A stretch of 64,000 nucleotides of DNA from Christensenella tenuis (GCF_014287795.1 NZ_JACOON010000004.1:248001-312000), one strand, 5' to 3'; counted from the stretch's first letter, positions 9,089 through 16,771 are shown. Notes: generated by a model from the letters alone, not told the origin. Program-made: numbers and translations.

Positions 9089-9116
9089 TTGATTTTTATA
9101 AAAATTCAAATATAAT
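9089..9116 (+). promoter_or_regulatory. Predicted sigma-A promoter for the sensor kinase operon
   Basis: TTGATT, 16-base spacer, TATAAT, in the AT-rich 285-base divergent intergenic region. It would give a leader of about 125 bases before the kinase gene. No comparably good promoter was found for the minus-strand operon; the best is a TATACT at about 9010-9015 read on that strand. Confidence 0.5.
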
Positions 9117-9180
9117 TATAAATAATTGATGGAAAAATTTTTTCCCTTTTCGAACTCATTCTAGCACTGCCCGAAAAAAT

Positions 9181-9214
9181 ATTACATGGACATCCCTGTC
9201 CAAAAACATGTAAT
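9181..9214. promoter_or_regulatory. Nested inverted repeat in the divergent intergenic region
   Basis: Two nested inverted repeats: outer ATTACAT/ATGTAAT and inner GGACA-TCCC-TGTCC. It lies 36 bases upstream of the kinase start, downstream of the predicted promoter. It could be an operator for the AraC-type regulator or an mRNA stem in the kinase leader. Confidence 0.45.
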
Positions 9215-9249
9215 TATTTGAATCATGGAAACGGAAAGGACGGCCCTGA

Positions 9250-11076
9250 ATGAAGGCAAGATCCCGTAGTATTTTTTATACTATTTTTATTTCATTTTTT
9301 CTGGTGCTGATGCTGTTCCTGGTTACGTTCTGCGTGTTTTATTACAATGACGAATCCAAGCAAATGAAATCCCTGATGTTCTCCATGCTCACCACGCGGG
9401 CAGAGGATATTTCAGAAACGCTCGACCAGAAAATTAACCAGATGGAGATGGTTTCCGCAGAACTCGCCGCTTCAAAGGAAATTGCAAACGGCCTTGATTA
9501 CCTTGCCGGGGCGAGCAAAGGCTCGATCGAATCTCCTGTGTTTTACGAGCGGGACGGCACGGTAACGCAGCTCCGCGAGAAGCTGCTGTCTTACACCGGA
9601 TCGCGCAAGGGCGCCGACCAAATCAACGTATACTTGAAAAATGGTGCGGAAATTTCCTCCGGCCTCAATAACGAGCTGCGGATGATTTCCGGGGAGAAAT
9701 TACAAAAACTGTCCCAGATGGAAAATGGGAGTGGTTCGCGGTACGTCTACTTTTCCGGGTTTAACGAGGAGCTGTCCCGCTATTACCTGTCCGATATCGG
9801 AAAATACTTTATTACTTTCCTGTATGAAGACCAAAACGCCGGCGGAAAAGACGGCGCTTTGGTGGAAATCCAAAAATCGATCTTCCAGGTCATCGGCAGC
9901 GTGGTATATTACCAGCCGATTTATGAAGAAAACATTTATCTGTTTGATAAATTTGGCAACCAGATTTATCCGCTCAAACAGGATGGAGGCTATGCACCGT
10001 ATTTTGAAGCGGTGCAAGCGACCGGACAGGATGCGGAGCTCCTGTTTCAAAATCCGGAAACCGGGCGGGAAGAATACCTGATTTACAATTATTCCCCGTA
10101 TACCGGGTTTTATACCGTATTTGCAATGGACCGCCAACGTCTGGTTTTTTCTATCTACAATAACTTTCTGCAGTTTTTACCGTTTGTCATTGTGATCCTT
10201 GGAGTGGCGGTCATCCTGTCGCTGATGATTGCACGGTTCCTGTCGCGGCCCATCAACCGGATTTACCGCTATGTCAAGGAAACCGATTTCGGCAGCCCGG
10301 ATATGCGTGCGCTGCCCGAGATACAGACAAGCGTGGTCGAGCTCAATACCCTCACTAAGGCGTTCAAACTTCTGCAAACGAAGCTTCGGGAGGGCAATGA
10401 CAGGCAGTTGGTGCTTCAGCAGCAGGAAATGCAATCCAAAATGCTTTCCCTCCAGTCCCAGATGAATCCGCATTTTCTGTATAATTCGCTTGCCACCATT
10501 CAGGCGATGGCGGAAGAGGATATGACAGACGAAATCGTCATTATGTGCCAGACCACCTCGCGCATCCTGCGCTATATTTCTTCGGATAAGGAGCGCATGG
10601 TGCCGCTCCGGGATGAAATTGCGCATACGCATGATTTCCTGCAGTGCATGTACATCCGCTATGACGGGGACCTCAGCTATGAGGTGCACATTCCCAGGGA
10701 AATGGAGGAAATCCTGATCCCCAAGCTGTGCGTGCAGCTGTTGGTGGAAAACTCCGTCAAATTCACGACGCAGACCAAACCGCCGTGGCACATTTCCATT
10801 ATGGGGACAGTGGATAACAGGGGCGACGAAAAAATATGGCTTCTGTCCGTAAAAGACAACGGACCCGGGTTCACAAAGGAAAAGCAGGAGGAAATTTATG
10901 ACAAAATCGCACAGATCGACGCAACCAACCTTCTTCCCTCACTGGAGCTGAAAGGGATGGGGCTTCTAAACATCTACATACGGCTCAAGTTCTCATATAA
11001 AGACCAGTTTATTTTCTACATCAAAAATACTGCGCCGCGGGGGTGCGAGATCATCATAGGAGGAAAGTATGAATAG
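9250..11076 (+). CDS. YesM/LytS-type sensor histidine kinase
   Basis: A 608-residue membrane sensor kinase. One transmembrane helix lies near residues 10-32 and a second near 303-327, flanking a roughly 270-residue extracellular sensor domain. A HAMP-like linker follows (SRPINRIYRYVKE), then the His_kinase domain (PF06580) with the phosphoacceptor His408 in QMNPHFLYNSL, and a C-terminal ATPase domain with DNGPGF. This class usually senses extracellular sugars or oligosaccharides and pairs with an AraC-type response regulator, whose gene overlaps this stop by eight bases. It is divergent from the sugar transport operon and most likely controls it. Confidence 0.93.
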   Translation: MKARSRSIFYTIFISFFLVLMLFLVTFCVFYYNDESKQMKSLMFSMLTTRAEDISETLDQKINQMEMVSAELAASKEIANGLDYLAGASKGSIESPVFYERDGTVTQLREKLLSYTGSRKGADQINVYLKNGAEISSGLNNELRMISGEKLQKLSQMENGSGSRYVYFSGFNEELSRYYLSDIGKYFITFLYEDQNAGGKDGALVEIQKSIFQVIGSVVYYQPIYEENIYLFDKFGNQIYPLKQDGGYAPYFEAVQATGQDAELLFQNPETGREEYLIYNYSPYTGFYTVFAMDRQRLVFSIYNNFLQFLPFVIVILGVAVILSLMIARFLSRPINRIYRYVKETDFGSPDMRALPEIQTSVVELNTLTKAFKLLQTKLREGNDRQLVLQQQEMQSKMLSLQSQMNPHFLYNSLATIQAMAEEDMTDEIVIMCQTTSRILRYISSDKERMVPLRDEIAHTHDFLQCMYIRYDGDLSYEVHIPREMEEILIPKLCVQLLVENSVKFTTQTKPPWHISIMGTVDNRGDEKIWLLSVKDNGPGFTKEKQEEIYDKIAQIDATNLLPSLELKGMGLLNIYIRLKFSYKDQFIFYIKNTAPRGCEIIIGGKYE

Positions 11077-11827
11077 CAAACAATTCAAAGTCGTGGTTGT
11101 GGAGGATGAGAGGCTGATCGCGAAGAACATCAAGCGTAACATCGAGCGCGCGAATGAAGCGTTTACCGTTGTCGCAATCGCACACGACGGGGAAGAGGCC
11201 CTGCGGTATATCGAAGCCCTGCTGCCGGATGTGGTAGTGACCGATATCCGCATGCCCGGCATCGACGGAATCGAGCTGATCGGCATCCTCAGCGAGCAGT
11301 ATCCTTCCGTCCGGAAGGTGATTATCAGCGGCCACGACGATTTTCCGTACGTGAAATCGGCCATTCAAAATGGAGCGGCCAATTACCTGCTGAAGCCTGT
11401 GAACCACGAGGAACTGAAGGAAACACTGGGCAAGATCGAGCGGGAGTACGATATGGAGAAGGGCGAAGCGTTTTCCAAGTACCGTCCGGACAAAAAGGAT
11501 CCGGAGGATATCGCCGGCCTGGTGAAGGATTATATCTTCAAAAACTATGAAAAGCCCATCGATCTTTCCACCATTGCGGACGAACTCGGGTTCTCACCTT
11601 CTTACCTCACGAAGCTGTTTACAAAATATGTGGGGGTCTCCCCCAACCGCTTTTTAAAACAGCACCGCATGACGATTGCAAGACAGCTTCTCTCCGATCC
11701 GTCGTATCCCATCAAAACGGTTGCGGAAATGGTCGGCATCCCGGATCCCTTTTATTTCAGCAAAAGCTTCAAACAAATCTGGGAGATGACACCTTCGCAG
11801 TTTCGCAGTGGTAAAAAAGAGGAATGA
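11069..11827 (+). CDS. YesN-type response regulator with AraC DNA-binding domain
   Basis: A 252-residue cytoplasmic regulator. The receiver domain (residues 1-120) has the acidic pocket VVEDE, phosphoacceptor Asp59 in VVVTDIRMPG and conserved Lys in YLLKPV. The C-terminal part (about 148-250) has two helix-turn-helix motifs of the AraC/XylS type, ending FYFSKSFKQIWEMTPSQFR. The ATG overlaps the end of the kinase gene, so the two are co-translated. It should bind near the divergent promoter region at 8965-9249 and activate the sugar operon in response to the kinase. Confidence 0.94.
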   Translation: MNSKQFKVVVVEDERLIAKNIKRNIERANEAFTVVAIAHDGEEALRYIEALLPDVVVTDIRMPGIDGIELIGILSEQYPSVRKVIISGHDDFPYVKSAIQNGAANYLLKPVNHEELKETLGKIEREYDMEKGEAFSKYRPDKKDPEDIAGLVKDYIFKNYEKPIDLSTIADELGFSPSYLTKLFTKYVGVSPNRFLKQHRMTIARQLLSDPSYPIKTVAEMVGIPDPFYFSKSFKQIWEMTPSQFRSGKKEE

Positions 11828-11888
11828 CCGGTTTTGCCGCTTTGTTTCCGTGTTATCAATAAAGAGAATTTGAAACGGAGAACAAACC

Positions 11889-12290
11889 ATGACAGAAATA
11901 AAAAAGAACGGACGGCTGTGCATTTTCCCAAGCGCTTTCGATTCCAAGGAAACGGTACGCCGGGTTGAACGGGAGCTTGAAAAACGGAAAATACCTGTTT
12001 TTGCAAAATTTGACCACGAGAAGAATGCGCAGGAGGCAGGTTTGTTGCTGCGGCCGACCGAAGTACTGGTGTTCGGCTCGCCCGAAGCAGGAACAAAGTT
12101 GATGCAGAAAAACCAAAGCTTTGCAATTGAACTTCCCCTGCGGATGTCCATATGGGAGGACGAGAAAGGCAAGGTATGGCTTGCGTTCCCCCGTATGTCG
12201 TACATTGCGGAAACATATAATCTTGCGATGGATCCGGTAATCGACAATATGCAGGCGCTTCTGGAGGACGTGGCAAAAAGCGCCGCCTGA
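11889..12290 (+). CDS. DUF302-family protein
   Basis: A 133-residue soluble protein resembling DUF302 (PF03625): central PTEVLVFGSPEAGTKLMQ and late LRMSIWEDEKGKVWLAFP are the family core. Function of the family is unknown; some members are linked to stress responses. ACGGAG lies eight bases upstream of the start. It follows the response regulator after 61 bases and may be transcribed with it, but nothing ties it to sugar metabolism. Confidence 0.75.
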   Translation: MTEIKKNGRLCIFPSAFDSKETVRRVERELEKRKIPVFAKFDHEKNAQEAGLLLRPTEVLVFGSPEAGTKLMQKNQSFAIELPLRMSIWEDEKGKVWLAFPRMSYIAETYNLAMDPVIDNMQALLEDVAKSAA

Positions 12291-12491
12291 TTTTTATGTT
12301 TCTTCCGGTGCTGAAACGGGCAGTATAAGAAGGCAAAAAAGGACAGAACTATGCCGCTGCAAAAACCAAAAGAGAGGGAGAAAAGCGGCCTTTCGTTACA
12401 CGCTGTATCGCCGCCCTGACAAAAGAGGATCCGGATCGGTTTCCAGACCGCAAAAAGCGTGCTGCCACCTGCTGGCGAGAATGAAAAAGAA

Positions 12492-12620
12492 GGCGGAAGA
12501 ACACTCAAAAGAAGGACATAAGGTCCTAACAAGGTGTTCCCGGACTGCCCTGAATAAGGGCGGCCTTTTCCTGTTTGTGCGGTCCGAAGAATTGGGAACA
12601 GGACATCCGGGGCTTCCCCC
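12492..12620 (+). ncRNA. Candidate structured RNA (6S-like architecture), unassigned
   Basis: The 440-base stretch 12291-12730 has no supportable gene. Within it, 12492-12620 folds by eye into a long irregular rod: GGCGGAAG pairs with CTTCCCCC, TGTTCCC (12535) with GGGAACA (12594), CGGAC with GTCCG, and GCCCT with AGGGC at the tip. A side hairpin AGGAC/GTCCT sits on the 5' strand of a large internal bubble. A closing stem, open bubble and long apical arm is the general plan of 6S RNA. No conserved primary motif could be confirmed, and neither promoter nor terminator is obvious. Confidence 0.3.
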
Positions 12621-12730
12621 ACAACAGATAAAAATGAAACCCTGCAATATTCCTCAGCTTCCAGTCTGGCTTTTCCCCAATTTGATATGTTTTCAGGCGG
12701 CTTGGAATGCCTCAACCGTGCAATTTTTGC

Positions 12731-12760
12731 TTGACAATGCCGCCTTCCGTTTGCTATACT
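12731..12760 (+). promoter_or_regulatory. Promoter of tRNA-Ser(UGA)
   Basis: TTGACA, 18-base spacer, TATACT, ending 18 bases before the tRNA. Confidence 0.85.
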
Positions 12761-12778
12761 ATTAAAGCATATTCGGAT

Positions 12779-12869
12779 GGAGAGATGGTCGAGTTGGTTT
12801 AAGGCACCGGTCTTGAAAACCGGCGATGGTTTACCCCATCCGTGGGTTCGAATCCCACTCTCTCCGCCA
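12779..12869 (+). tRNA. tRNA-Ser(UGA)
   Basis: A 91-base class II tRNA with acceptor GGAGAGA/TCTCTCC, encoded CCA, a long variable arm, T-arm GTGGGTTCGAATCCCAC and anticodon TGA at 12814-12816 in loop CTTGAAA. It reads UCA and related serine codons. Confidence 0.97.
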
Positions 12870-12870
12870 T

Positions 12871-13157
12871 ATAAAAGGCAGAAAGTGGGCTGCGGACTTA
12901 AAATAAATACAGATATGTACGTTTTTGGATTCGAACCCACGTGGGTTCAAGCAAGAACGAGCCGAAGGCGAGGTTCGCGCTATCCCACTCTCTCCGCCAT
13001 ATAAAAGGCAGAAAGTGGGCTGCGGACTTAAAATAAATACAGATATGTACGTTTTTGGATTCGAACCCACGTGGGTTCAAGCAAGAACGAGCCGAAGGCG
13101 AGGTTCGCGCTATCCCACTCTCTCCGCCATATAAAAGGCAGAAAGCGGGCCGTGGAC
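12871..13157 (+). repeat. Perfect 130-bp tandem repeat derived from the tRNA-Ser(UGA) tail
   Basis: Two identical 130-bp copies (12871-13000 and 13001-13130) are followed by a partial, diverged third copy (13131-13157, three mismatches). Each full copy ends in CCCACTCTCTCCGCCAT, which is the 3' end of the tRNA just upstream. Each also contains a 13-base reverse complement of the tRNA T-arm (12928-12940 in copy one) joined to GTGGGTTC, making a perfect 16-bp palindrome (12933-12948; 13063-13078). No protein is encoded. The layout suggests tRNA-end duplication, perhaps scars of old integration events. Confidence 0.95.
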
Positions 13158-13196
13158 AGCATATAATGCAAATAAATTGTGCAGTGAAATTCAGTT

Positions 13197-13290
13197 GGAG
13201 AAGTACCCAAGTACGGCTGAAGGGGCTCCCCTGCTAAGGGAGTAGGCTGGGGTAACCGGCACGAGGGTTCAAATCCCTCCTTCTCCGCCA
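13197..13290 (+). tRNA. tRNA-Ser(GCU), prophage integration target
   Basis: A 94-base class II tRNA: acceptor GGAGAAG/CTTCTCC, encoded CCA, anticodon GCT at 13233-13235 in loop CTGCTAA between CTCCC and GGGAG, long variable arm, and T-arm GAGGGTTCAAATCCCTC. It reads AGC/AGU. Its 3' two-thirds is repeated at 48026-48087 and its last bases at 49272, so two elements used it as attachment site. The gene stays intact because the inserted phage supplied a matching 3' end. Confidence 0.97.
13229..13290 (+). repeat. attL core (3' part of tRNA-Ser(GCU))
   Basis: 62 bases, CCCTGCTAAGGG through the CCA end, shared with 48026-48087 except A versus G at 13261/48058. Confidence 0.9.
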
Positions 13291-13317
13291 AACCCGCTAT
13301 ATAAGCGGGTTTTTTGT
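13291..13317 (+). terminator. Intrinsic terminator of tRNA-Ser(GCU)
   Basis: AACCCGCT/AGCGGGTT stem with ATATA-type loop followed by a T run, immediately after the CCA end. Confidence 0.9.
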
Positions 13318-13377
13318 TGCCCTCTTGGGGAATATCTCCGTTTAAAAATGGCAGTACGTGGTGTAAAAAATCATCCT

Positions 13378-13398
13378 ATTACACACGCTACTACACAC
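13378..13398 (+). repeat. Integrase arm-type repeats, left end
   Basis: ATTACACAC at 13378-13386 and ACTACACAC at 13390-13398 lie between attL and the integrase stop codon. The same word occurs next to attR (47967-47975, with ATTACACGC following). Paired short repeats flanking both core sites are what arm-binding domains of phage integrases recognise. Confidence 0.6.
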
Positions 13399-13401
13399 AT
13401 A

Positions 13402-14487
13402 TCAGACGCGTTTAAATGTGTTCACGGCATCCAGCATTGATTTAGTGTCAGGGTGGATATAGCGTTGCGTTGTCGAAATGTTCGCGTGCCGCATTACTTT
13501 TTTTATGACGGCCGGTGCAACCTTATTTCCAAGCGCTAGTGCTGTTGCTGTTGTGTGCCGACATGCGTAAGGTGTCAAATCCCTGCATTGTGCAGCGCGA
13601 AGCGTTTCATCGAATTTGTCGTAGAAGTCATTGCGTTTCATATCAAGTAAAAAATCCGTTTTGGATAAAGTGAGCAAATTTTTCAACACTGGCTCGATAA
13701 TGTCACAAATCATAAGCGGCGTCTTTTTACGTTGCTTTGTTTTCAGGCCACAGCCGATGATTGTCCGGTCATCAAAATTGACCATATCCTTTTTACACAG
13801 CAAAAGCTCCCCTGGCATCATTCCAGTGTATATCATCAACAAAATGTATCCGGCCCAATGATCCGCCTCGTAATACTCCCACAATTTATTCAGTTCGTCT
13901 TCTGTAAAAGGCTCAGGCTCTGTTTCGTTAAGCTCCGGCAGGATGATAAACTGCGACAGGTTGACGGAAACCTCTTGCTGCGCCATAGCCATTTTATAGA
14001 AATGCGAAAGCAAGGACTTCATATCGCGCGCCGTATAAAACGAAGTCGCTTTTTTATTTACGCAGGCTTGTATCGTCTCAATGGTAAGATCTCGCATAGT
14101 GATTGCGCGGATATCCTCGAGGCGTTTATATGCTATCTTATAGGCCGTTTGTTTGCTGTCTGACAATCTAAGCATGGCGTTATTTTTGTAGACGTCCCAG
14201 AGGCTTGCAATCGTTGAGTCCTTGCGTTTTTCCTTCAAAGATGCAATATATTCAAGCGCATCCTTGCGCCTTGCAAAACCGCCCTTGCGTTTTACCGTGC
14301 GAATCCCTCCGGCTCTGCACTCAATCGCGGCTACCCATGTATTGCCGCGTTTATACACGCTGCCCTGACCGTTCCCGCGCTTTTTAACGTTACGCCCATA
14401 TGTTGACTGCTTGGTACCGCAAATATGGCAATATACGGCTTCTGGAGGCAATTCAGTTTTGCATTTTTTGCAGAAATTTATTTCCAT
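13402..14487 (-). CDS. int: Prophage tyrosine integrase
   Basis: A 361-residue tyrosine recombinase for integration at tRNA-Ser(GCU). Residues 4-24 form a CxxC...CxxC zinc ribbon, about 35-90 an arm-binding N-terminal domain, and about 165-361 the catalytic domain. Box II reads PYACRHTTATAL (Tyr in place of the usual first His), followed by MRHANISTTQRYIH with the Tyr nucleophile. Box I reads YTGMMPGELL: the usual catalytic Arg is Met (codon 13816-13818). This may be a clade feature or an inactivating change. The gene starts inside the stop of the ImmA-like gene (TAATG overlap). Confidence 0.92.
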   Translation of the reverse strand: MEINFCKKCKTELPPEAVYCHICGTKQSTYGRNVKKRGNGQGSVYKRGNTWVAAIECRAGGIRTVKRKGGFARRKDALEYIASLKEKRKDSTIASLWDVYKNNAMLRLSDSKQTAYKIAYKRLEDIRAITMRDLTIETIQACVNKKATSFYTARDMKSLLSHFYKMAMAQQEVSVNLSQFIILPELNETEPEPFTEDELNKLWEYYEADHWAGYILLMIYTGMMPGELLLCKKDMVNFDDRTIIGCGLKTKQRKKTPLMICDIIEPVLKNLLTLSKTDFLLDMKRNDFYDKFDETLRAAQCRDLTPYACRHTTATALALGNKVAPAVIKKVMRHANISTTQRYIHPDTKSMLDAVNTFKRV

Positions 14488-14993
14488 TATCTTCTCCTGC
14501 GGCGATCTCTTTTGATATTAAACGGATGCCATATGATTGTATACTGCCCGTAGTCGTATATCGGCCCCTCTATCTCCTCGTATAGGTTAATTCCGTACAT
14601 AAATTCTTCCACGGTAATTTCCAAATAATCCGACAACGAAAGAGGGGTCAGATTTCCGTTGTCGAAAGCCCTTATCAGTTTTTCGATCGGCATAATCCGT
14701 TGCAATTTCCAGCGATCGGCAAGCGTTTCGTATTTTTGCCTAATCCACTTTGGAGCTGTAAGCAGGTCGCATATGCAGCTTTCGTGATGACCCAATTCGT
14801 GAGCCTTTAGCGCATTGCGCTCTGCTTCAGACCTCACGCCAGCATTAATTGTTATGTATGGCCGGTCGAGGCCATATGCGTTATCATAATATGCCTCAAA
14901 TTTCTCCGGCATATCGCTGGCGATTTCTAAAATTATGCCTTTATCGTAAATTTCTTGATCTAGCTGCTCTGACAATGATAAACGTGCAAGCAT
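14487..14993 (-). CDS. ImmA/IrrE-family metallopeptidase
   Basis: A 168-residue protein with the zinc-peptidase motif HELGHHE at about residues 86-92, in a frame of DUF955/ImmA type. In ICEBs1 and related phages such proteins cleave the lysogeny repressor after DNA damage or quorum signals. It lies in the immunity block, on the same strand as the repressor and integrase. The start at 14993 has AAGAGG at proper spacing; a GTG nine bases upstream would sit inside that site. It probably cleaves or antagonises the XRE repressor encoded at 16078. Confidence 0.85.
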   Translation of the reverse strand: MLARLSLSEQLDQEIYDKGIILEIASDMPEKFEAYYDNAYGLDRPYITINAGVRSEAERNALKAHELGHHESCICDLLTAPKWIRQKYETLADRWKLQRIMPIEKLIRAFDNGNLTPLSLSDYLEITVEEFMYGINLYEEIEGPIYDYGQYTIIWHPFNIKRDRRRRR

Positions 14994-15064
14994 GTGAAAC
15001 ACCTCTTATTATTTGATACTTATATCATATAACAGGAGATGTTCAAATTAGGTATATTTTGAGA

Positions 15065-15895
15065 CTAAAACTGAAGCTTCCTATATATCAATATAGGAGC
15101 AATTATTTCATTGGATAATCCAGTTGCTAAAGTTACATCATTATAGCATTTATATAAATCTTTCAGGCTGCCTACAACATTTTCAGTTGCTTTCTGATCG
15201 TGACAGGAAATTTTATTATAAATCCCTACGATATCCCATTCTCCTGTCAAACCTGTACCATAAAGCGTTTGTAGTATTGACATAGGTTGCCGAAGATGTT
15301 CCTTAATGATTGGAATTCTAAAAGAACGAGCATTTTTTAAACACAGTATAAAATATGGGTGTTGAGGTAAAAAAGAAATGATTTGCTTTATATATTCAAG
15401 TTTATTTTTCCCAACAAGAAATTCTCCTCCGGCCTTTATTGCCTCTTCTGGAGAGTATTCTTGATTAGCCAATTCATTTATTACGCCTATTTTTTCCAGT
15501 TTGCAAAATAGGTCATGTGTAAATGGCATATCAAAAAATTGAATAGCTCCAGTTGAATACATAAGTTGCCCGTCATTTAAGACCGCCGTCTCTTTAACTT
15601 TTGGAATATTAATTTCGTCTATTAGCTCTAATACCTTTGAATCATGGGGTGATATTGATCGCGTTATACGTGAAGACAACTCTCTATGGCTATCTGTTGA
15701 AGCCTGAAAAACAGCAGACACACCTAACTTTCCAGAATCGCCTTCCCTTTTTGCGCTTTCTGTTGATCGAGATTCTTCTGTGCCACCTCTAAATTGAGAA
15801 TCTAAAGAAGCTATAATATCTGAATCAGAATAAATAATCTCAATTAAGGAAGAAGTGAGCGTTTCTTTTTGCTTGGACGATATGTTTTTTCCCAT
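15065..15895 (-). CDS. Unknown 276-residue protein, lysogeny-region cargo
   Basis: Not recognised with certainty. The N-terminal 45 residues are polar with SDSDIIASLDSQFRGG, then a charged linker to about residue 85. A compact C-terminal part contains GQLMYSTGAIQFFDMPF, EFLVGKNKLEYIKQIISFL and GTGLTGEWDIVGIYNKIS, with alternating strand and helix character. There is no signal peptide or membrane helix. It is very AT-rich and on the lysogenic strand behind a promoter of its own, together with a small basic protein gene that overlaps it. That placement is usual for lysogenic-conversion or superinfection-exclusion genes, but the function is unproven. Confidence 0.65.
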   Translation of the reverse strand: MGKNISSKQKETLTSSLIEIIYSDSDIIASLDSQFRGGTEESRSTESAKREGDSGKLGVSAVFQASTDSHRELSSRITRSISPHDSKVLELIDEINIPKVKETAVLNDGQLMYSTGAIQFFDMPFTHDLFCKLEKIGVINELANQEYSPEEAIKAGGEFLVGKNKLEYIKQIISFLPQHPYFILCLKNARSFRIPIIKEHLRQPMSILQTLYGTGLTGEWDIVGIYNKISCHDQKATENVVGSLKDLYKCYNDVTLATGLSNEIIAPILIYRKLQF

Positions 15896-16002
15896 TCCTC
15901 ATTAAACTCCCTTTCTTTTTTATCCAAATTTGATTTAGATTTTTTCATGTTTTTATAGACTTCGGATATAAAAGAAAAGGAATCAACATTGCTTCGTTTC
16001 AT
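15844..16002 (-). CDS. Small basic protein, 52 residues, overlapping the 276-residue gene
   Basis: A 52-residue, strongly charged protein (about one third Lys/Arg) beginning MKRSNVDSFSF. The start has AAAGGGAGCTATCACG upstream and lies 24 bases after a good promoter. Its 3' 52 bases overlap the beginning of the next gene in another frame, so the two are likely translationally coupled. It resembles no family I know; a small partner, regulator or antidote of the downstream protein is possible. Confidence 0.6.
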   Translation of the reverse strand: MKRSNVDSFSFISEVYKNMKKSKSNLDKKEREFNEEWEKTYRPSKKKRSLLP

Positions 16003-16025
16003 CGTGATAGCTCCCTTTTTTTCTA

Positions 16026-16054
16026 ATTATACCCTAACAAAAAGAATTAGTAAA
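16026..16054 (-). promoter_or_regulatory. Promoter of the two-gene cargo operon
   Basis: On the minus strand: TTTACT, 17-base spacer, TATAAT, followed by GGGAG and the small basic gene. It lies between this operon and the end of the repressor gene, so the cargo is not dependent on the repressor transcript. Confidence 0.75.
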
Positions 16055-16077
16055 TTAAGATTTTACGATTTATAAAT

Positions 16078-16410
16078 TTACTTATCACGGCGTTGAGCGC
16101 GTTTAAATTCTATGAATGTCATAATATCCTGCTGATCGTCTTCTGGCAGATCAGAGATATCTACCCCGCCTTTTAAATGGGCGGCAGTAATATTTTGCGT
16201 TGGTGCAGGATCGTCAGTTCGGCCTAAAAGATAGTCTGTGGATGTGTCAAGATAGTTCGCTATGGCGTCTATCTTGTTCATATAAGATTTCGTAACCCCT
16301 GTTTCCCACTCGCGAAATGCGTTTTTACTATATCCCAAATCGGCGAGAAAAGTCGCTTTCTTTATTTCTTTTTTTTGAAGTAATTCGGATAACCTTTTTG
16401 TAATTTCCAT
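16078..16410 (-). CDS. XRE-family phage repressor
   Basis: A 110-residue DNA-binding protein. Residues 3-62 form an HTH_3 domain (LSELLQKKEIKKATFLADLGYSKNAF split over two helices, then YLDTSTDYLLGR, the usual end of the domain). The C-terminal tail is short and lacks a self-cleaving protease, which fits inactivation by the ImmA-like protein. The start at 16410 has AAAGGAATACTT upstream. It is divergent from the gene at 16484 across an operator palindrome that recurs at 17418, and it probably represses both promoters and its own. Confidence 0.88.
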   Translation of the reverse strand: MEITKRLSELLQKKEIKKATFLADLGYSKNAFREWETGVTKSYMNKIDAIANYLDTSTDYLLGRTDDPAPTQNITAAHLKGGVDISDLPEDDQQDIMTFIEFKRAQRRDK

Positions 16411-16424
16411 AAGTATTCCTTTCA

Positions 16425-16453
16425 TTGACGGTCCTAATAATTAGGAATATAAT
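16425..16453 (+). promoter_or_regulatory. Early promoter 1 with operator O1
   Basis: TTGACG, 17-base spacer, TATAAT. The spacer is filled by the perfect palindrome TCCTAATAATTAGGA (16432-16446). A repressor bound there would block polymerase. The same promoter-operator design recurs at 17411. Confidence 0.85.
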
Positions 16454-16483
16454 ATATACATAATTACCATAGGAGGCGAGATC

Positions 16484-16771
16484 ATGAACGAATTAGAGCC
16501 AATTTATATCTGCAATCCCGAAAAAAACACAAAGTGTTCAAAGTCAGGATGTTACACTAACCCGCATTCTGCATATCCAGATCGTTCTTTTTGTAGCTCA
16601 ACGCGGTTTCCCGAATTTGCAATGCTCGATACTGATGGGAAGCCCATCATTGATGGCGGCAGCAACGATTTCCGCTTAATGACTAACGAGAAATACCGTA
16701 CACAAATTGAAAAAATATCAAAGGGGCACATTGTGCTCCGCATCAACCGAGAAGGATTTAAGTCTTATTGA
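16484..16771 (+). CDS. Unknown 95-residue Cys-rich prophage protein
   Basis: A 95-residue soluble protein with several cysteines in the first 40 residues (CNPEKNTKCSKSGC, then FCSST), so it may bind a metal. The second half is polar and helical. It is the only gene on the right-hand side of the repressor divergon, transcribed from a promoter carrying operator O1. AGGAGGCGAGATC precedes the ATG. Small proteins of this sort next to phage repressors are common but uncharacterised. Its end overlaps the 3' end of the convergent gene by seven bases. Confidence 0.7.
   Translation: MNELEPIYICNPEKNTKCSKSGCYTNPHSAYPDRSFCSSTRFPEFAMLDTDGKPIIDGGSNDFRLMTNEKYRTQIEKISKGHIVLRINREGFKSY

Noticed and set aside
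12871..13157. CRISPR array
   Set aside because: The repeats are contiguous 130-bp tandem copies without spacers, and no cas genes are nearby. No CRISPR array was seen elsewhere in the window.
12777..13291. Short frames through the tRNA genes and tandem repeats
   Set aside because: They simply translate tRNA and repeat DNA; no ribosome binding sites.
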